Assembly: GCF_016744175.1 (NCBI RefSeq)
Contig: NZ_JADGEV010000003.1
Coordinates: forward strand, 1-64,000
Origin: Neptunomonas sp.
GTDB lineage: Bacteria > Pseudomonadota > Gammaproteobacteria > Pseudomonadales > Balneatricaceae
Direction of reading: 5' to 3'
Length of the DNA stretch: 64,000 bases
A program made the translations under genes and the position numbers. The notes below the pieces were generated by a model. The model did no database searches. It saw only the letters and a program-made list of their open reading frames with translations, and was not told the origin of the DNA. Positions 9,606 through 18,766 of the stretch are shown piece by piece (position 1 is the first letter of the stretch; each line of letters begins with the position of its first letter).

Positions 9606-10469
9606 TTAGAACAGATTAATAGGCACTTTCAGGTACACCTGATCATTTTCTTCTGCGGGGGGCATCTTTCCTGCTCTCATATTGACTTGTACTGAAGGGA
9701 GAATCAGCTGCGGCATTGATAACGTAGCATCTCGCTCTGTTCTCATTTTTACGAACTCGTCTTCACTGATACCATCGCGAACATGGATGTTTTCAGCCCT
9801 CTCTTCTTGTACGGACGTTTCATTGGCAAATACATCACGCCCTAATGCTTTGTAGTCATGGCACATGAAAAGACGGGTTTCAGGTGCGAGGGCGAAGATA
9901 CGTTTTATTGATTGGTATAATGTTCGCGGATCTCCACCGGGAAAGTCACATCGAGCAGTACCAAAATCAGGCATAAATAATGTGTCGCCCACAAAAACAG
10001 CATCTTCAAATACATATGTTATGCATGCAGGCGTATGTCCTGGCGTATGCATGGCAACACCTGTCAGGGTGCCAATTTGAATGGTATCTCCTTCGTTAAA
10101 AAGGACATCAAACTGACTACCATCTCGCACGAATGTTGTATCAGCATTGAAAGCTGTACCAAAGGTGTCTTGTATCACCGTAATATTGGCACCAATGCCT
10201 AATTTGGCACCTGTTTTTTCTTTTAAGTAGGGCGCTGCGGATAAATGATCTGCATGAACATGGGTTTCAAGAACCCACTCTACATTCAGCGAATTATTGT
10301 TAACAAACTGTAAAATTTTATCTGCAGATTCTGTGCGGGTGCGGCCTGATGGGTAGTCAAAATTTAATACCGAATCAATGATTGCACAGTTTTTAGAGTT
10401 AGGGTCTTGAACAATATAGCTGTAGGTAAATGTAGGTTCATCAAAGAAGGCGGTAACAAGAGGAGACAT
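9606..10469 (-). CDS. persulfide dioxygenase, ETHE1-like metallo-beta-lactamase fold
   Basis: The 287-residue protein has the MBL-fold metal motif THVHADHLSAA, a second-shell GHTPACITY, VGDTLFMPDFGTARCDFPGG and the late MCHDY His. The GTARCDF string is characteristic of the ETHE1/Blh branch, which uses one Fe(II) to oxidise glutathione persulfide to sulfite and glutathione. It is the first gene of a two-gene operon with the SQR fusion. In related bacteria such operons are controlled by the sulfide sensor BigR, but no BigR gene is in the window. The ribosome site AAGG lies eight bases before the ATG. Confidence 0.88.
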   Translation of the reverse strand: MSPLVTAFFDEPTFTYSYIVQDPNSKNCAIIDSVLNFDYPSGRTRTESADKILQFVNNNSLNVEWVLETHVHADHLSAAPYLKEKTGAKLGIGANITVIQDTFGTAFNADTTFVRDGSQFDVLFNEGDTIQIGTLTGVAMHTPGHTPACITYVFEDAVFVGDTLFMPDFGTARCDFPGGDPRTLYQSIKRIFALAPETRLFMCHDYKALGRDVFANETSVQEERAENIHVRDGISEDEFVKMRTERDATLSMPQLILPSVQVNMRAGKMPPAEENDQVYLKVPINLF

Positions 10470-10493
10470 ACTATGACCTTATATTTCTTATTG

Positions 10494-10522
10494 GTATATA
10501 CTTATTCTTAAAAGAAATATAC
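10494..10522 (-). promoter_or_regulatory. imperfect palindrome, possible operator of the sulfide operon
   Basis: GTATAT and ATATAC bracket TTCTT and AAGAA half-sites in a 29-base AT-rich imperfect palindrome, 25 bases before the dioxygenase start. BigR-type regulators of such operons bind AT-rich palindromes that overlap the promoter. The match is only by general form. Confidence 0.3.
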
Positions 10523-10766
10523 TAATCTAAATAATGACTCCTGCCAATACGTTCTTAGAGCTACTTAGGTAGGGGGTTACAAATGTCAGCATTTGGCTTA
10601 TTACTTTGTAAATACATAAGAGTGTTTAAGCAGAGTAAGATTTATTAGGCTTTACATACGGTATGGAAGCGCATGGTTGCTATGTACATTTGGGTGTTAC
10701 CGTAAACCTTTTAATCTTCTGATGGACAGTTCTACAATATTCTAAACATGAAAAAAGAGGCCGCTG

Positions 10767-11711
10767 GTGATCATCCGTAATCAGGAAAAAATCAACTCAC
10801 CCGAGACAATCAAGCAACAGTTTGAAGCATTGGGCTATATCTGTAGCGATGCTATTGCTACCTCCGTCTACCTGGCTTGTCATCTCCAAAAACCTATATT
10901 AGTTGAAGGGCCACCGGGTGTTGGTAAAACCGAACTTGCTAAGAAAACGTCTGAGTTATTATCAGCGCCACTTATTCGTATGCAGTGTTATGAAGGGCTC
11001 GATGAGTCTAAAGCGCTTTACGAATGGAAGTACGGTAAACAGCTACTTTATACGCAGCTATTAAAAGACCAGCTGGGTGATGTGATGCGAGGAGCGAAAG
11101 GGCTTGATGAATCCGTATCTCGTTTGCATCAGTTTGGAGATATTTTCTATTCTGATGAATTTCTCGAACCTCGACCGCTGTTGCAGGCCTTAAGGTCAGA
11201 AGGTGGTGCTGTTCTTTTAATCGATGAGATTGATAAAGCAGATCAGGAATTCGAAGCTTTCCTATTGGAACTCCTTTCCGATTATCAAATATCTATACCA
11301 GAATTAGGAACGGTCAAAGCAAAGTCCAAGCCCATTGTTCTGTTAACAAGTAATAACACCCGGGAACTTGGCGATGCTCTAAAACGACGTTGCTTACATC
11401 TATATATTCCTTTCCCTTCAAAAGCTATTGAGCAAAAGATCATTAGCGCTCAGGTTCCTGAACTAAACGACAAGCTTAGGCAGCAGTTAGTTGCTTTTAT
11501 AGGCGAACTACGAGATATGTCGCTTAAAAAAGTGCCTGCCGTTAGTGAAACAATAGACTGGGCTAGGGCTTTGTTACTCTTGAATGTTGAGAGTTTGGAT
11601 CATGAATGGATAAAAACTACGCTCAACCTGTTGCTAAAATTTCAGGATGACATAGAAGCTGTAGAGCCCGAGATCGACAATCTGCTAAAGGCAGCCACTA
11701 AGGAAAGTTAA
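10767..11711 (+). CDS. MoxR-family AAA ATPase
   Basis: The 314-residue ATPase has Walker A GPPGVGKT at 48-55 and Walker B VLLIDEIDKAD with D153-E154. LLTSNNTRELGDALKRRC supplies sensor 1 and the arginine finger. It falls in the MoxR branch related to CoxD/CbbQ, chaperone-like ATPases that mature metalloenzymes or complexes together with a VWA protein. The next gene is that VWA partner, 24 bases downstream. No carbon monoxide dehydrogenase or other obvious client is adjacent. GTG start with AAAGAGG upstream. Confidence 0.88.
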   Translation: MIIRNQEKINSPETIKQQFEALGYICSDAIATSVYLACHLQKPILVEGPPGVGKTELAKKTSELLSAPLIRMQCYEGLDESKALYEWKYGKQLLYTQLLKDQLGDVMRGAKGLDESVSRLHQFGDIFYSDEFLEPRPLLQALRSEGGAVLLIDEIDKADQEFEAFLLELLSDYQISIPELGTVKAKSKPIVLLTSNNTRELGDALKRRCLHLYIPFPSKAIEQKIISAQVPELNDKLRQQLVAFIGELRDMSLKKVPAVSETIDWARALLLLNVESLDHEWIKTTLNLLLKFQDDIEAVEPEIDNLLKAATKES

Positions 11712-11735
11712 ACGATCGGAGGGTTGAAAGTAATC

Positions 11736-13118
11736 ATGCAAAAAGTACTGGGCGATTTTATTCACGCGTTGCGACACGCAGGCTTGCCGATTTCATCAGC
11801 GGAAACGTTGGATGCATTAAGAGCTGCTCAACTGGTCGGTATTGATAATGCTCCATTGCTCAAGCATTCGCTTGGGATGACACTGACCAAATGTTTACAG
11901 CATCGCTTAACCTATGATCAGGTTTTTGATCAATACTTTAACAGCTATGATCAATTTAAAGAGGCAAGTTCCTCTGAAGAGACCATAAAGGCGTTAGAAG
12001 AGAAACGACAAACATCTAACAACATAGATGAAGAGCTGATAAATGCGTATGGGACTAGTTTTCAATCCCCCTTGGCTCAGCAGTTAATGGATAACGACAT
12101 GTCGTCTGTGCAGGTAATGATTACCAGTGCTGCAACGGCTTCAGGTGCTAGGGAGATAGCCTTTGTTACCCAGATACCCATGGTTACTTATCGAATTATG
12201 CAGACTTTGGGTAATGGCGAGCTTCAACAGGAGCTCGCTGTGCTCGCCAGCAGCGATGAAAATAGTGCTGAGGTACAGCTGCTGCGTCAGCGAAGATTAC
12301 TGCTGCAGCAGCAGGTACGAGATTATGTTGAACAGCAGTATTTGATATTCAATCAAAACGAGCCAAATAAACTACGAGAAAGTAATCTTCAAAAAATCAA
12401 TTTGACCAGTGTAGATCACCGTAATTACAAGCTTATGGGTGAGCTAGTGCGTAAAGCGGCTAAGCAGCTTGCTAGTATGCACAGTCGTAGAAGGCGTATT
12501 ACTAAGCGTGGTTTGCTTGATGTTAGGCGAACTATTGCCGCAAACGCTGCTTATGATGGTTTTTTGTTCCATACAAAGTGGAAATCTACTCGAGTAGATC
12601 GTCCCAAAGTTATGGTGATATGTGATGTCAGTGGTTCTGTCAGTGAGGTTGCAAGATTCTTGATGCTCTTTTTGTATTGCTTACAAGACGTGCTGCCGAA
12701 AGTCCGCTCTTTTGTTTTTTCGTCTAACATGGCGGAAGTTACTGAACTCTTTGAGCAACGAGGCATGGACCAAGCGTTGGCAGAAGTTATGCTCAAGTGG
12801 GCTAATTTACCGAGTGATTATGGTAAGGCTTTAGCAGATTTCACCAGTATAGCTCTTGATGATATTGATAACCGAACGACTGTCATTATGTTAGGAGACG
12901 CCAGAAACAATAATGAAGACGGCAATGTATCTGTCTGGGAAGAGATATATCGGCGAAGTCAGAGAGTTTTGTGGCTAAATCCTGAAGGGGAGTTCAGTTG
13001 GGATAGCGCTGATTCCATTATGAGTGAGTATGCTCCCTATTGTACCCATGTTGAAACGTGTAACTCACTTCGAGACCTTAATAGAGTTTTAGGGTCTGTA
13101 TTAAAACATTCGAACTAG
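11736..13118 (+). CDS. CoxE-type VWA domain protein
   Basis: The C-terminal half is a CoxE-like von Willebrand A domain. Its metal-site motif DVSGS starts at about residue 297, and the late FSSNMAEVTELF and DYGKALADF strings are typical of the family. The N-terminal half is helical and charged. CoxE proteins work with MoxR-type ATPases in maturation of complexes. I chose the ATG at 11736, because the GGAGGG at 11718-11723 lies directly against an in-frame TTG at 11724 and would be too close to serve it. The pair is probably an operon ending here. Confidence 0.85.
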   Translation: MQKVLGDFIHALRHAGLPISSAETLDALRAAQLVGIDNAPLLKHSLGMTLTKCLQHRLTYDQVFDQYFNSYDQFKEASSSEETIKALEEKRQTSNNIDEELINAYGTSFQSPLAQQLMDNDMSSVQVMITSAATASGAREIAFVTQIPMVTYRIMQTLGNGELQQELAVLASSDENSAEVQLLRQRRLLLQQQVRDYVEQQYLIFNQNEPNKLRESNLQKINLTSVDHRNYKLMGELVRKAAKQLASMHSRRRRITKRGLLDVRRTIAANAAYDGFLFHTKWKSTRVDRPKVMVICDVSGSVSEVARFLMLFLYCLQDVLPKVRSFVFSSNMAEVTELFEQRGMDQALAEVMLKWANLPSDYGKALADFTSIALDDIDNRTTVIMLGDARNNNEDGNVSVWEEIYRRSQRVLWLNPEGEFSWDSADSIMSEYAPYCTHVETCNSLRDLNRVLGSVLKHSN

Positions 13119-13646
13119 TGCGCGTGAGAGCCTTAGAAGAAGTACTCATTACTGCTTTATAGCTTGTATAAATTGGCCGCTCGAAATTGAATTGTGGCGT
13201 TGTTTGTACCTTCCATCCTCTATTTGTATTCAGGTATTAATTCTGGTTGTTTGGCTATCTTAGCCCCAAGAACTCTCATCCATAAGCTACAGAACAATAC
13301 AATGATTCCCGTAATGATAATCCGTACTCAACTGCATTCTTGATTGTGTGATGTGGATTTTAATGTGTATTAAACAAAGGGTTAATTTCTAGTACTAAAG
13401 ATCATTCACATCGGTGACTGTATGGTTTTTAAGTATGACGAAAGCTGTTGTTACTAATGCCGAAAGGAGATGTTCTTTTAGTGGATGTAAATAGCTGTGT
13501 AACGATCACTGGTTGAAAAACAACCAAATAGTGGTTGATTTTTGTGTAAAAAAGTAAAAAATGGTCTTTAATTATAATAGTATAATGCTAATTGTTTATT
13601 GCTATAACATGATAGCGCGTTCCGCGATATTTTAGAGGGATCTGAA
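13119..13646. other. 528-base gap with nested hairpins
   Basis: No convincing gene is seen. At 13511-13525 GGTTG-AAAAA-CAACC can fold. At 13521-13537 CAACCA-AATAG-TGGTTG can fold instead and is followed by five T. The two share the CAACC arm, so they exclude each other, like an antiterminator/terminator pair. Two TATAAT boxes lie downstream at 13573-13578 and 13581-13586, close to the start of the next operon. Confidence 0.45.
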
Positions 13647-14390
13647 GTGAGTTTATGCATACAAAGGTTTTTTATTGTTATTTTGTCGTTACTGCCTTTT
13701 TCAGCATTGGCAGAGCAGACGCCAATTGAACTGTTTGCATTTGATTATCCCCCTTATACCATTGTTAATGAACAGTCTCAGGTTAGCGGTATTGATGTCG
13801 ATGTTGTCACTGCCGCGTTTAGTAGCGTAGGGGTTAGTATTGTATTCAAGACGGCGCCTTGGAAAAGGATTTTAAAAAATCTTGAGCATGGTTATATCGC
13901 AGGCTATACGAGCTGTGCACGACGACCAGAAAGGGAACCTTACATTTTGTTTAGCGATAAGGTTAGTGAAGCTAATCAGGTAGCCGTAGTGGCAACCAAA
14001 ACAGATGTAAGAAAATTAACAAATTTGATGGACTTACAGCACTACAAAGTTACGGCAATTGATGGCTGGGCGATTCAAAAAGAGCTAACAAAAAAAGGTA
14101 TTAAGCATATAAAAGCACCCGATATGGATAGTGCTATTCGATCCGTTGTATTCAGAGACATCGATGCACTTTATATTGGTGAATTAACTGCACTGTACCG
14201 TGCTCAGCAGCTAGGTTTAGAGGATAAGATAAAAACTAAGCGATTTGCTGATAAACAAAGCGCCACATTTTACCTGTGCTTAAGCAAGCTCTATCCAGGT
14301 AACCCTGAACTCTTACAGCAGTTTAATACCGGTTTAAAACGCATCAAAAAATCTGGTGAGTTTGATGCGATTTACAACAAGTATTTATAG
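13647..14390 (+). CDS. periplasmic solute-binding protein, family 3
   Basis: A cleavable signal peptide (residues 1-22, ending ALA) leads into an SBP_bac_3 fold of 225 residues, with FDYPPYTIVNEQSQVSGIDVDVV near the start. This family binds amino acids or other polar ligands in the periplasm. There is no permease or ATPase gene nearby. Instead a membrane GGDEF-EAL protein follows at once, so the protein more likely feeds a sensor than a transporter. This is an inference from order and orientation. GTG start with GAGGGATC upstream. Confidence 0.8.
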   Translation: MSLCIQRFFIVILSLLPFSALAEQTPIELFAFDYPPYTIVNEQSQVSGIDVDVVTAAFSSVGVSIVFKTAPWKRILKNLEHGYIAGYTSCARRPEREPYILFSDKVSEANQVAVVATKTDVRKLTNLMDLQHYKVTAIDGWAIQKELTKKGIKHIKAPDMDSAIRSVVFRDIDALYIGELTALYRAQQLGLEDKIKTKRFADKQSATFYLCLSKLYPGNPELLQQFNTGLKRIKKSGEFDAIYNKYL

Positions 14391-14399
14391 GGAAACCTC

Positions 14400-14447
14400 A
14401 TGACCCGTATCATTGCTGTTATTCATACCCTTTCTTATGGCGCTTAA
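14400..14447 (+). CDS. possible 15-codon leader ORF overlapping the GGDEF-EAL start
   Basis: An ATG at 14400 behind AGGGAAACC opens MTRIIAVIHTLSYGA and stops with TAA at 14445-14447. The likely start of the next gene, ATG at 14437, lies inside it in another frame. The main gene has no ribosome site of its own, so translation may be coupled through this short frame. A sequencing frameshift near 14440 is the other explanation. Confidence 0.3.
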   Translation: MTRIIAVIHTLSYGA

Positions 14448-16857
14448 TTTCCGACATAAAATTGCGTTTAAGCAAGCCAGATCAGTCTTACTGATTTCGC
14501 TACTATTGGGGTTGATTTCGGCGGGTGGGCAGATATTTCTGGACTATAAGCAGGAACAGTTACATTTAGTCAGTGGCCTTGATCGTATTATTTTGTTACA
14601 TAAGGCGACCGCTGTTCGGGCGATATATAACCTTGATGTTACGCAGGCGAAGGAGGTTACTAATACACTCATATCGTACCCAGAAATTTACCGTGCTAGA
14701 TTGATCGATGACTTTTCTGAGGTACTAGCCGAACACTCTAGAGAGCAAGCAGAGCAAACAATGCTGTCATTGGTTGGTGAATATTTTTTCAAGGTAAACA
14801 CCTTAATAGAAACGGATCTTAGAGTAGAGGAACAGAAGGGGCAAGCAGCCAAGTTGATCATTGATTTGGATGCAGCTTATATCGCCAGTAACTTTGCCCT
14901 TCGAGCAGTCACTAGCCTATCTTTGGGGTTGCTACATAATATAATTCTTGCCTGTATATTTCTGATGCTTTTCTATCGTTATTTGTCAAAACCTATGATG
15001 GATATTGCTAAATGGGTCAATCAGCTTCGAAATAGCGATGGTGAAACATCACTCCCTTACACTGAGCCCGATGAGATGGGTGATTTAGTATCTAGTTTTG
15101 CTAGCCTATGGCAAGAGCGAAAGGTGGTAGCTGATCAGCTAAATGACACTATTCAAAATTTATCAAAGAGTGAGTACTTTTCTCGTTCACTGATGGAGAA
15201 TGCGGGCGATGCAATGTTTCTCTGCCTTCTTGACAGCACTATTGTGCAAACCAACAATCAGGCTGTTGAAACGCTTGGTGTTACCCGCGATACCCTAGAA
15301 GGGCGCAAGCTAGCAGATTTTAGTCAAAACTACTCTTGTGTAGGGCTTCAGAATCTATTTATCAGTATTGATGCTAAGCAAGCGAGTACTTTTGAGGATG
15401 TGCAAATGGGTAAGCATCGTCGGTTTCCCATTGAAGCTCGATGTATAAAGCTAACATTACAGGACACTGGTTATATTTTGATTCTTGCTAGAGATATAAC
15501 AGTACGTAAAGAAGCTGAGCGTCAAATCTATAATCTAGCATTTTTTGATACGTTGACCGGGTTAGCCAACAGACGATTATTTCTAGATCGTCTGACCTCT
15601 TCTTTAGAGCTCCATCAAACCAATCATAACTATGGTGCGGTGTTGTATCTGGACTTGGATCGATTCAAAACAATTAATGATTCTTTGGGGCATGGCATTG
15701 GCGACAAGCTATTATGTGAGATATCTCAGCGTTTGGTAAGAATATTACCCGGGGAAAGTACTTGCGCACGCTTTGGGGGTGATGAGTTTGTAGTTCTACT
15801 TCCTGAAACAGGAAATTCACTAGAAATATGTGCTGAAATTACTGCGGGCGTAGCGCTTAAAATACTTGATGAAATGACGGTGTCGTTTGATATTGATGGT
15901 CATCTTCTTTATTGCACAACAAGTGTTGGTATAGCGGTATTCCCAACGACAGAAAGTGATGGGGCTCTGGAGATTCTGCGACATGCTGATACTGCTCTCT
16001 ATCGAGCCAAAGCGCTGGGACGAAACGGCTTCCAATTTTTTGATCCTGAAATGCAGTCCTCGGCACAAGAACGCTTAGAGATTGAAAAAGGCCTGCATCA
16101 GGCTTTGGACAATAATGAGCTTGAGCTCTGGTATCAGCCTCAGGTCGGGGTTGAGCAGCAAATAATTGGAGCTGAGGCTCTCCTTCGTTGGCTCCATCCG
16201 GAAAAAGGCATTATCTTGCCTGGCGATTTTATTTCTATTGCTGAAGACAGCGGACAAATAATTGAGATTGGTAATAGAGTACTTTCACAGGGGTTGCAGC
16301 AACTTTCAATGTGGGTGGAACAAGGGCTACCTAAATCCTTTCGTCGTTTAGCTATTAACATTAGTCCTTTGCAGTTTATGCAGGTTGATTTTGTTGATCG
16401 TGTTTTTAGGTTGATGGATGAAACTCAGGTCCCAGGCCATATGTTAGAGTTGGAGATAACTGAGAACATGTTGCTGAATAATTTCGATATTGCTAGCAAC
16501 AAAATGAAGTCACTTAAGCAAAGAGGGATTTCATTTGCGATTGATGATTTCGGAACGGGTTATTCGTCACTAAAGTATCTACGTCACTTACCGCTGGATG
16601 TTTTAAAGATCGACCGCTCGTTCGTTAAAGATCTAACACCTTCTTCGCAAGAAGCCGCTATTGTGCAAGTTATTATCGCGACCGCAGACAGGTTAGATCT
16701 TGCCGTCATTGCTGAGGGAGTTGAAACCCTTGAGGAGCGAGAAACGCTGCTTGAGCTTGGTTGTTATATTTTTCAAGGGTACCTCTATTCTAAACCGGTG
16801 CCTGCAGCAGAATTGTCCTGCCTTTTTCAACGCGAAGTTAACGCTGTTGAAGTCTAA
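14437..16857 (+). CDS. membrane GGDEF-EAL protein with PAS and HAMP-like region
   Basis: Two membrane helices (near residues 15-33 and 165-185) bracket a periplasmic sensor region. A HAMP-like linker, a PAS domain (FSRSLMENAGDAMFLC), a GGDEF domain and a complete EAL domain follow. The diguanylate cyclase motif GGDEF is intact, but the RxxD inhibitory site before it is absent. The EAL domain keeps AEALLRW, ITENML, DDFGTGYSSL and KIDRSFV, so phosphodiesterase activity is expected. The periplasmic binding protein upstream is a plausible ligand sensor for it. The start is uncertain: ATG 14437 is preferred over TTG 14413. Confidence 0.88.
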   Translation: MALNFRHKIAFKQARSVLLISLLLGLISAGGQIFLDYKQEQLHLVSGLDRIILLHKATAVRAIYNLDVTQAKEVTNTLISYPEIYRARLIDDFSEVLAEHSREQAEQTMLSLVGEYFFKVNTLIETDLRVEEQKGQAAKLIIDLDAAYIASNFALRAVTSLSLGLLHNIILACIFLMLFYRYLSKPMMDIAKWVNQLRNSDGETSLPYTEPDEMGDLVSSFASLWQERKVVADQLNDTIQNLSKSEYFSRSLMENAGDAMFLCLLDSTIVQTNNQAVETLGVTRDTLEGRKLADFSQNYSCVGLQNLFISIDAKQASTFEDVQMGKHRRFPIEARCIKLTLQDTGYILILARDITVRKEAERQIYNLAFFDTLTGLANRRLFLDRLTSSLELHQTNHNYGAVLYLDLDRFKTINDSLGHGIGDKLLCEISQRLVRILPGESTCARFGGDEFVVLLPETGNSLEICAEITAGVALKILDEMTVSFDIDGHLLYCTTSVGIAVFPTTESDGALEILRHADTALYRAKALGRNGFQFFDPEMQSSAQERLEIEKGLHQALDNNELELWYQPQVGVEQQIIGAEALLRWLHPEKGIILPGDFISIAEDSGQIIEIGNRVLSQGLQQLSMWVEQGLPKSFRRLAINISPLQFMQVDFVDRVFRLMDETQVPGHMLELEITENMLLNNFDIASNKMKSLKQRGISFAIDDFGTGYSSLKYLRHLPLDVLKIDRSFVKDLTPSSQEAAIVQVIIATADRLDLAVIAEGVETLEERETLLELGCYIFQGYLYSKPVPAAELSCLFQREVNAVEV

Positions 16858-16935
16858 AAACGTTACGTATGGCTAGAGAATACGAATTCAAATAAAGGTT
16901 AATTTTAGAGTTAAAATTTCTTTTATTGTTTTTTG

Positions 16936-16964
16936 TGACTATCGGTCATAAAATGACTATCGGT
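16936..16964 (+). promoter_or_regulatory. direct repeat, probable TetR operator of the efflux operon
   Basis: TGACTATCGGT occurs at 16936-16946 and again at 16954-16964, 18 bases apart. The first copy extends to TGACTATCGGTCA, which is palindromic (TGAC-N5-GTCA). It lies 25-50 bases before the TetR gene that heads the operon, the usual place for autoregulation. Confidence 0.6.
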
Positions 16965-16988
16965 TTCTTTTTGGTGTGAACTTAGCTG

Positions 16989-17663
16989 ATGAACGATCGT
17001 AAAGTAAGGGAGTTTGAACGCCGTGAGCGAGATATTCTTGATAGCACATTAGAGCTTTTATCAGGCGAGCATTGGGAAACGCTAAGCGTAGATAAAATTG
17101 CTCGACATACGGGTATTGGCAAAGGGACTGTCTACAAGCACTTTGAATGTAAAGATGACATCTATGCGCATCTGCTCTTGGATGATTGCCAGTTGATGCT
17201 AACTAGGTTCCAACATTTTGCGGCAGATGAGTGTTTAACTGGGGTGCAACAAATGCGTGGCATGCTGCTATATGCGTTTAAATTTCACCGAGATAACGTC
17301 GTGTATCAGCATATGTATATGTATTTTAAGCAAAAGTCTTTTCGGGAACGCATAAGTACTAATTACCTTCAGAGATTAGATAGCTGTGATGAGTATTTTA
17401 CAGAGGCGTTTGGAAAAGCTGTTTGTAAAGGAATTGCAGAAGGTGAAGTGAATCCCGATATGCCTCAAGAAGTAATGATGGCAGGCATGAGCGCTACTTA
17501 TGAAGGCGCTATGGTGGCTTTGCAAGAAGGTGGTAGCTGTAAGCAACAACCGTTAGAAACAACGGAACAAAAAGATACTTATATTAATCATGTGGTTGAC
17601 TATATGATCGCCGCGCTTACCCGCCAGTCTGATCGGCTCGCGGAAGAACAGGGAAAAAGATGA
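16989..17663 (+). CDS. TetR-family regulator of the RND efflux operon
   Basis: The N-terminal 60 residues form a TetR helix-turn-helix (IARHTGIGKGTVYKHFECKDDIYAHLL). The remaining 160 form the ligand-binding half. It is the first gene of a three-gene efflux operon and overlaps the next gene by four bases (ATGA). Autoregulation from the repeated TGACTATCGGT site upstream is likely. The inducer is unknown. Confidence 0.88.
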   Translation: MNDRKVREFERRERDILDSTLELLSGEHWETLSVDKIARHTGIGKGTVYKHFECKDDIYAHLLLDDCQLMLTRFQHFAADECLTGVQQMRGMLLYAFKFHRDNVVYQHMYMYFKQKSFRERISTNYLQRLDSCDEYFTEAFGKAVCKGIAEGEVNPDMPQEVMMAGMSATYEGAMVALQEGGSCKQQPLETTEQKDTYINHVVDYMIAALTRQSDRLAEEQGKR

Positions 17664-18763
17664 ATAAGTCAGTATTAATGGCAGTTGCTATCGTTATCGT
17701 AATGGCTGTTTGGATGGCGTCGGGCATGAGAGGAGAAACAACTCATGCTCCTGTAGAAGAGGCATCCTCTGAAGACCAGTCATTAATGAAAGTTAAGGTG
17801 AAAAACTCTAGTGCCAATAAAGTACAGCAGTTTGTACGAGTGCAAGGGCATGTAGAAGCTAAGCGAACCATTGAGATTAAAGTTGAAATCGATGGCCGTG
17901 TTGCTGCTTTAACTGCTAATGAAGGGCAGCGTTTGCAAGCCGGAGATAAATTACTGCAAATATCTCCTGATTACCGTTCAGCACAACTGGCAGAAGCAAG
18001 AGCACTACTGAAGCAACGAAAAAGTGATTTAGCAGCGAGCCTTAAATTAAAAAAACGAGGTTTGCAATCCGAGAGTCGAGTGTTTGCTGATCAGGCGGCG
18101 GTACAGGCTGCTGGAGCACAACTGGCTAGGGTTCAGCACGAGCTACGTGAGACACGGGTAACCGCTCCTTTCGACGGTGTACTGAATAAGCGAATGGTTG
18201 AATTAGGAGACTACATGCAAGCAGGTGATGTGCTGGGAGAGCTTGTAGACGATGGGACAGTTAAAGTAACCGGTCAAGTCCCGCAGCACAGCGTTGGACG
18301 CTTGGAAGAAAATCAACCTGTAGATGTGGTACTGAGTAACGGCCAAGAAATGACAGGTGAGTTAAGTTTTATTTCGCCGGTTGCTGATTCGGTCACGAGA
18401 AGTTACCGGGTTGAGGTTCAGATACCTAACCCACAACACCTACGAATTATTGGTCTGTCTGCCACTCTACTATTGCCGGCGGGAGAAGAGTTAGGGCACT
18501 TGCTGCCAGGCTCCGTGTTAGGCCTAAATGAGGCGGGTAACCTGCAGGTAAAATTAGTTAATGATAAAAACCGGGTTGTTGATGTGGTTGTTGAAATAAT
18601 CCGTACTGATACTACGGGGTTCTGGCTCACAGGTTTGGATAAAGAAATTCGTATCATTACTATTGGGCAAGACTTTGTTGCTACTGGTGAGGAGGTCGAA
18701 CCCATTAGCGATATTGATTTGACAATCAAGCACGTTAGTAATGTATCAGTGCAGGAGGATTGA
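17660..18763 (+). CDS. RND efflux periplasmic adaptor (MFP)
   Basis: The 367-residue protein starts with a membrane anchor (residues 5-20) and has the adaptor order. A barrel/lipoyl half (VEGRVAALTANEGQRLQAGD-like) is followed by a short helical hairpin, the second lipoyl half (TRVTAPFDGVLNKRMVELGDYM-like) and beta-barrel. Such adaptors join the inner-membrane pump to an outer-membrane channel. It is translationally coupled to the TetR gene and lies three bases before the pump gene. No outer-membrane factor gene is adjacent, so a shared TolC-like channel is expected. Confidence 0.9.
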   Translation: MNKSVLMAVAIVIVMAVWMASGMRGETTHAPVEEASSEDQSLMKVKVKNSSANKVQQFVRVQGHVEAKRTIEIKVEIDGRVAALTANEGQRLQAGDKLLQISPDYRSAQLAEARALLKQRKSDLAASLKLKKRGLQSESRVFADQAAVQAAGAQLARVQHELRETRVTAPFDGVLNKRMVELGDYMQAGDVLGELVDDGTVKVTGQVPQHSVGRLEENQPVDVVLSNGQEMTGELSFISPVADSVTRSYRVEVQIPNPQHLRIIGLSATLLLPAGEELGHLLPGSVLGLNEAGNLQVKLVNDKNRVVDVVVEIIRTDTTGFWLTGLDKEIRIITIGQDFVATGEEVEPISDIDLTIKHVSNVSVQED

Positions 18764-18766
18764 TCA

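Noticed and set aside
10493-10503. Second PhnR operator before the persulfide dioxygenase
   Set aside because: It shares only a GGTATATAC half with the phnZ palindrome and is not symmetric; more likely part of a separate operator or chance.
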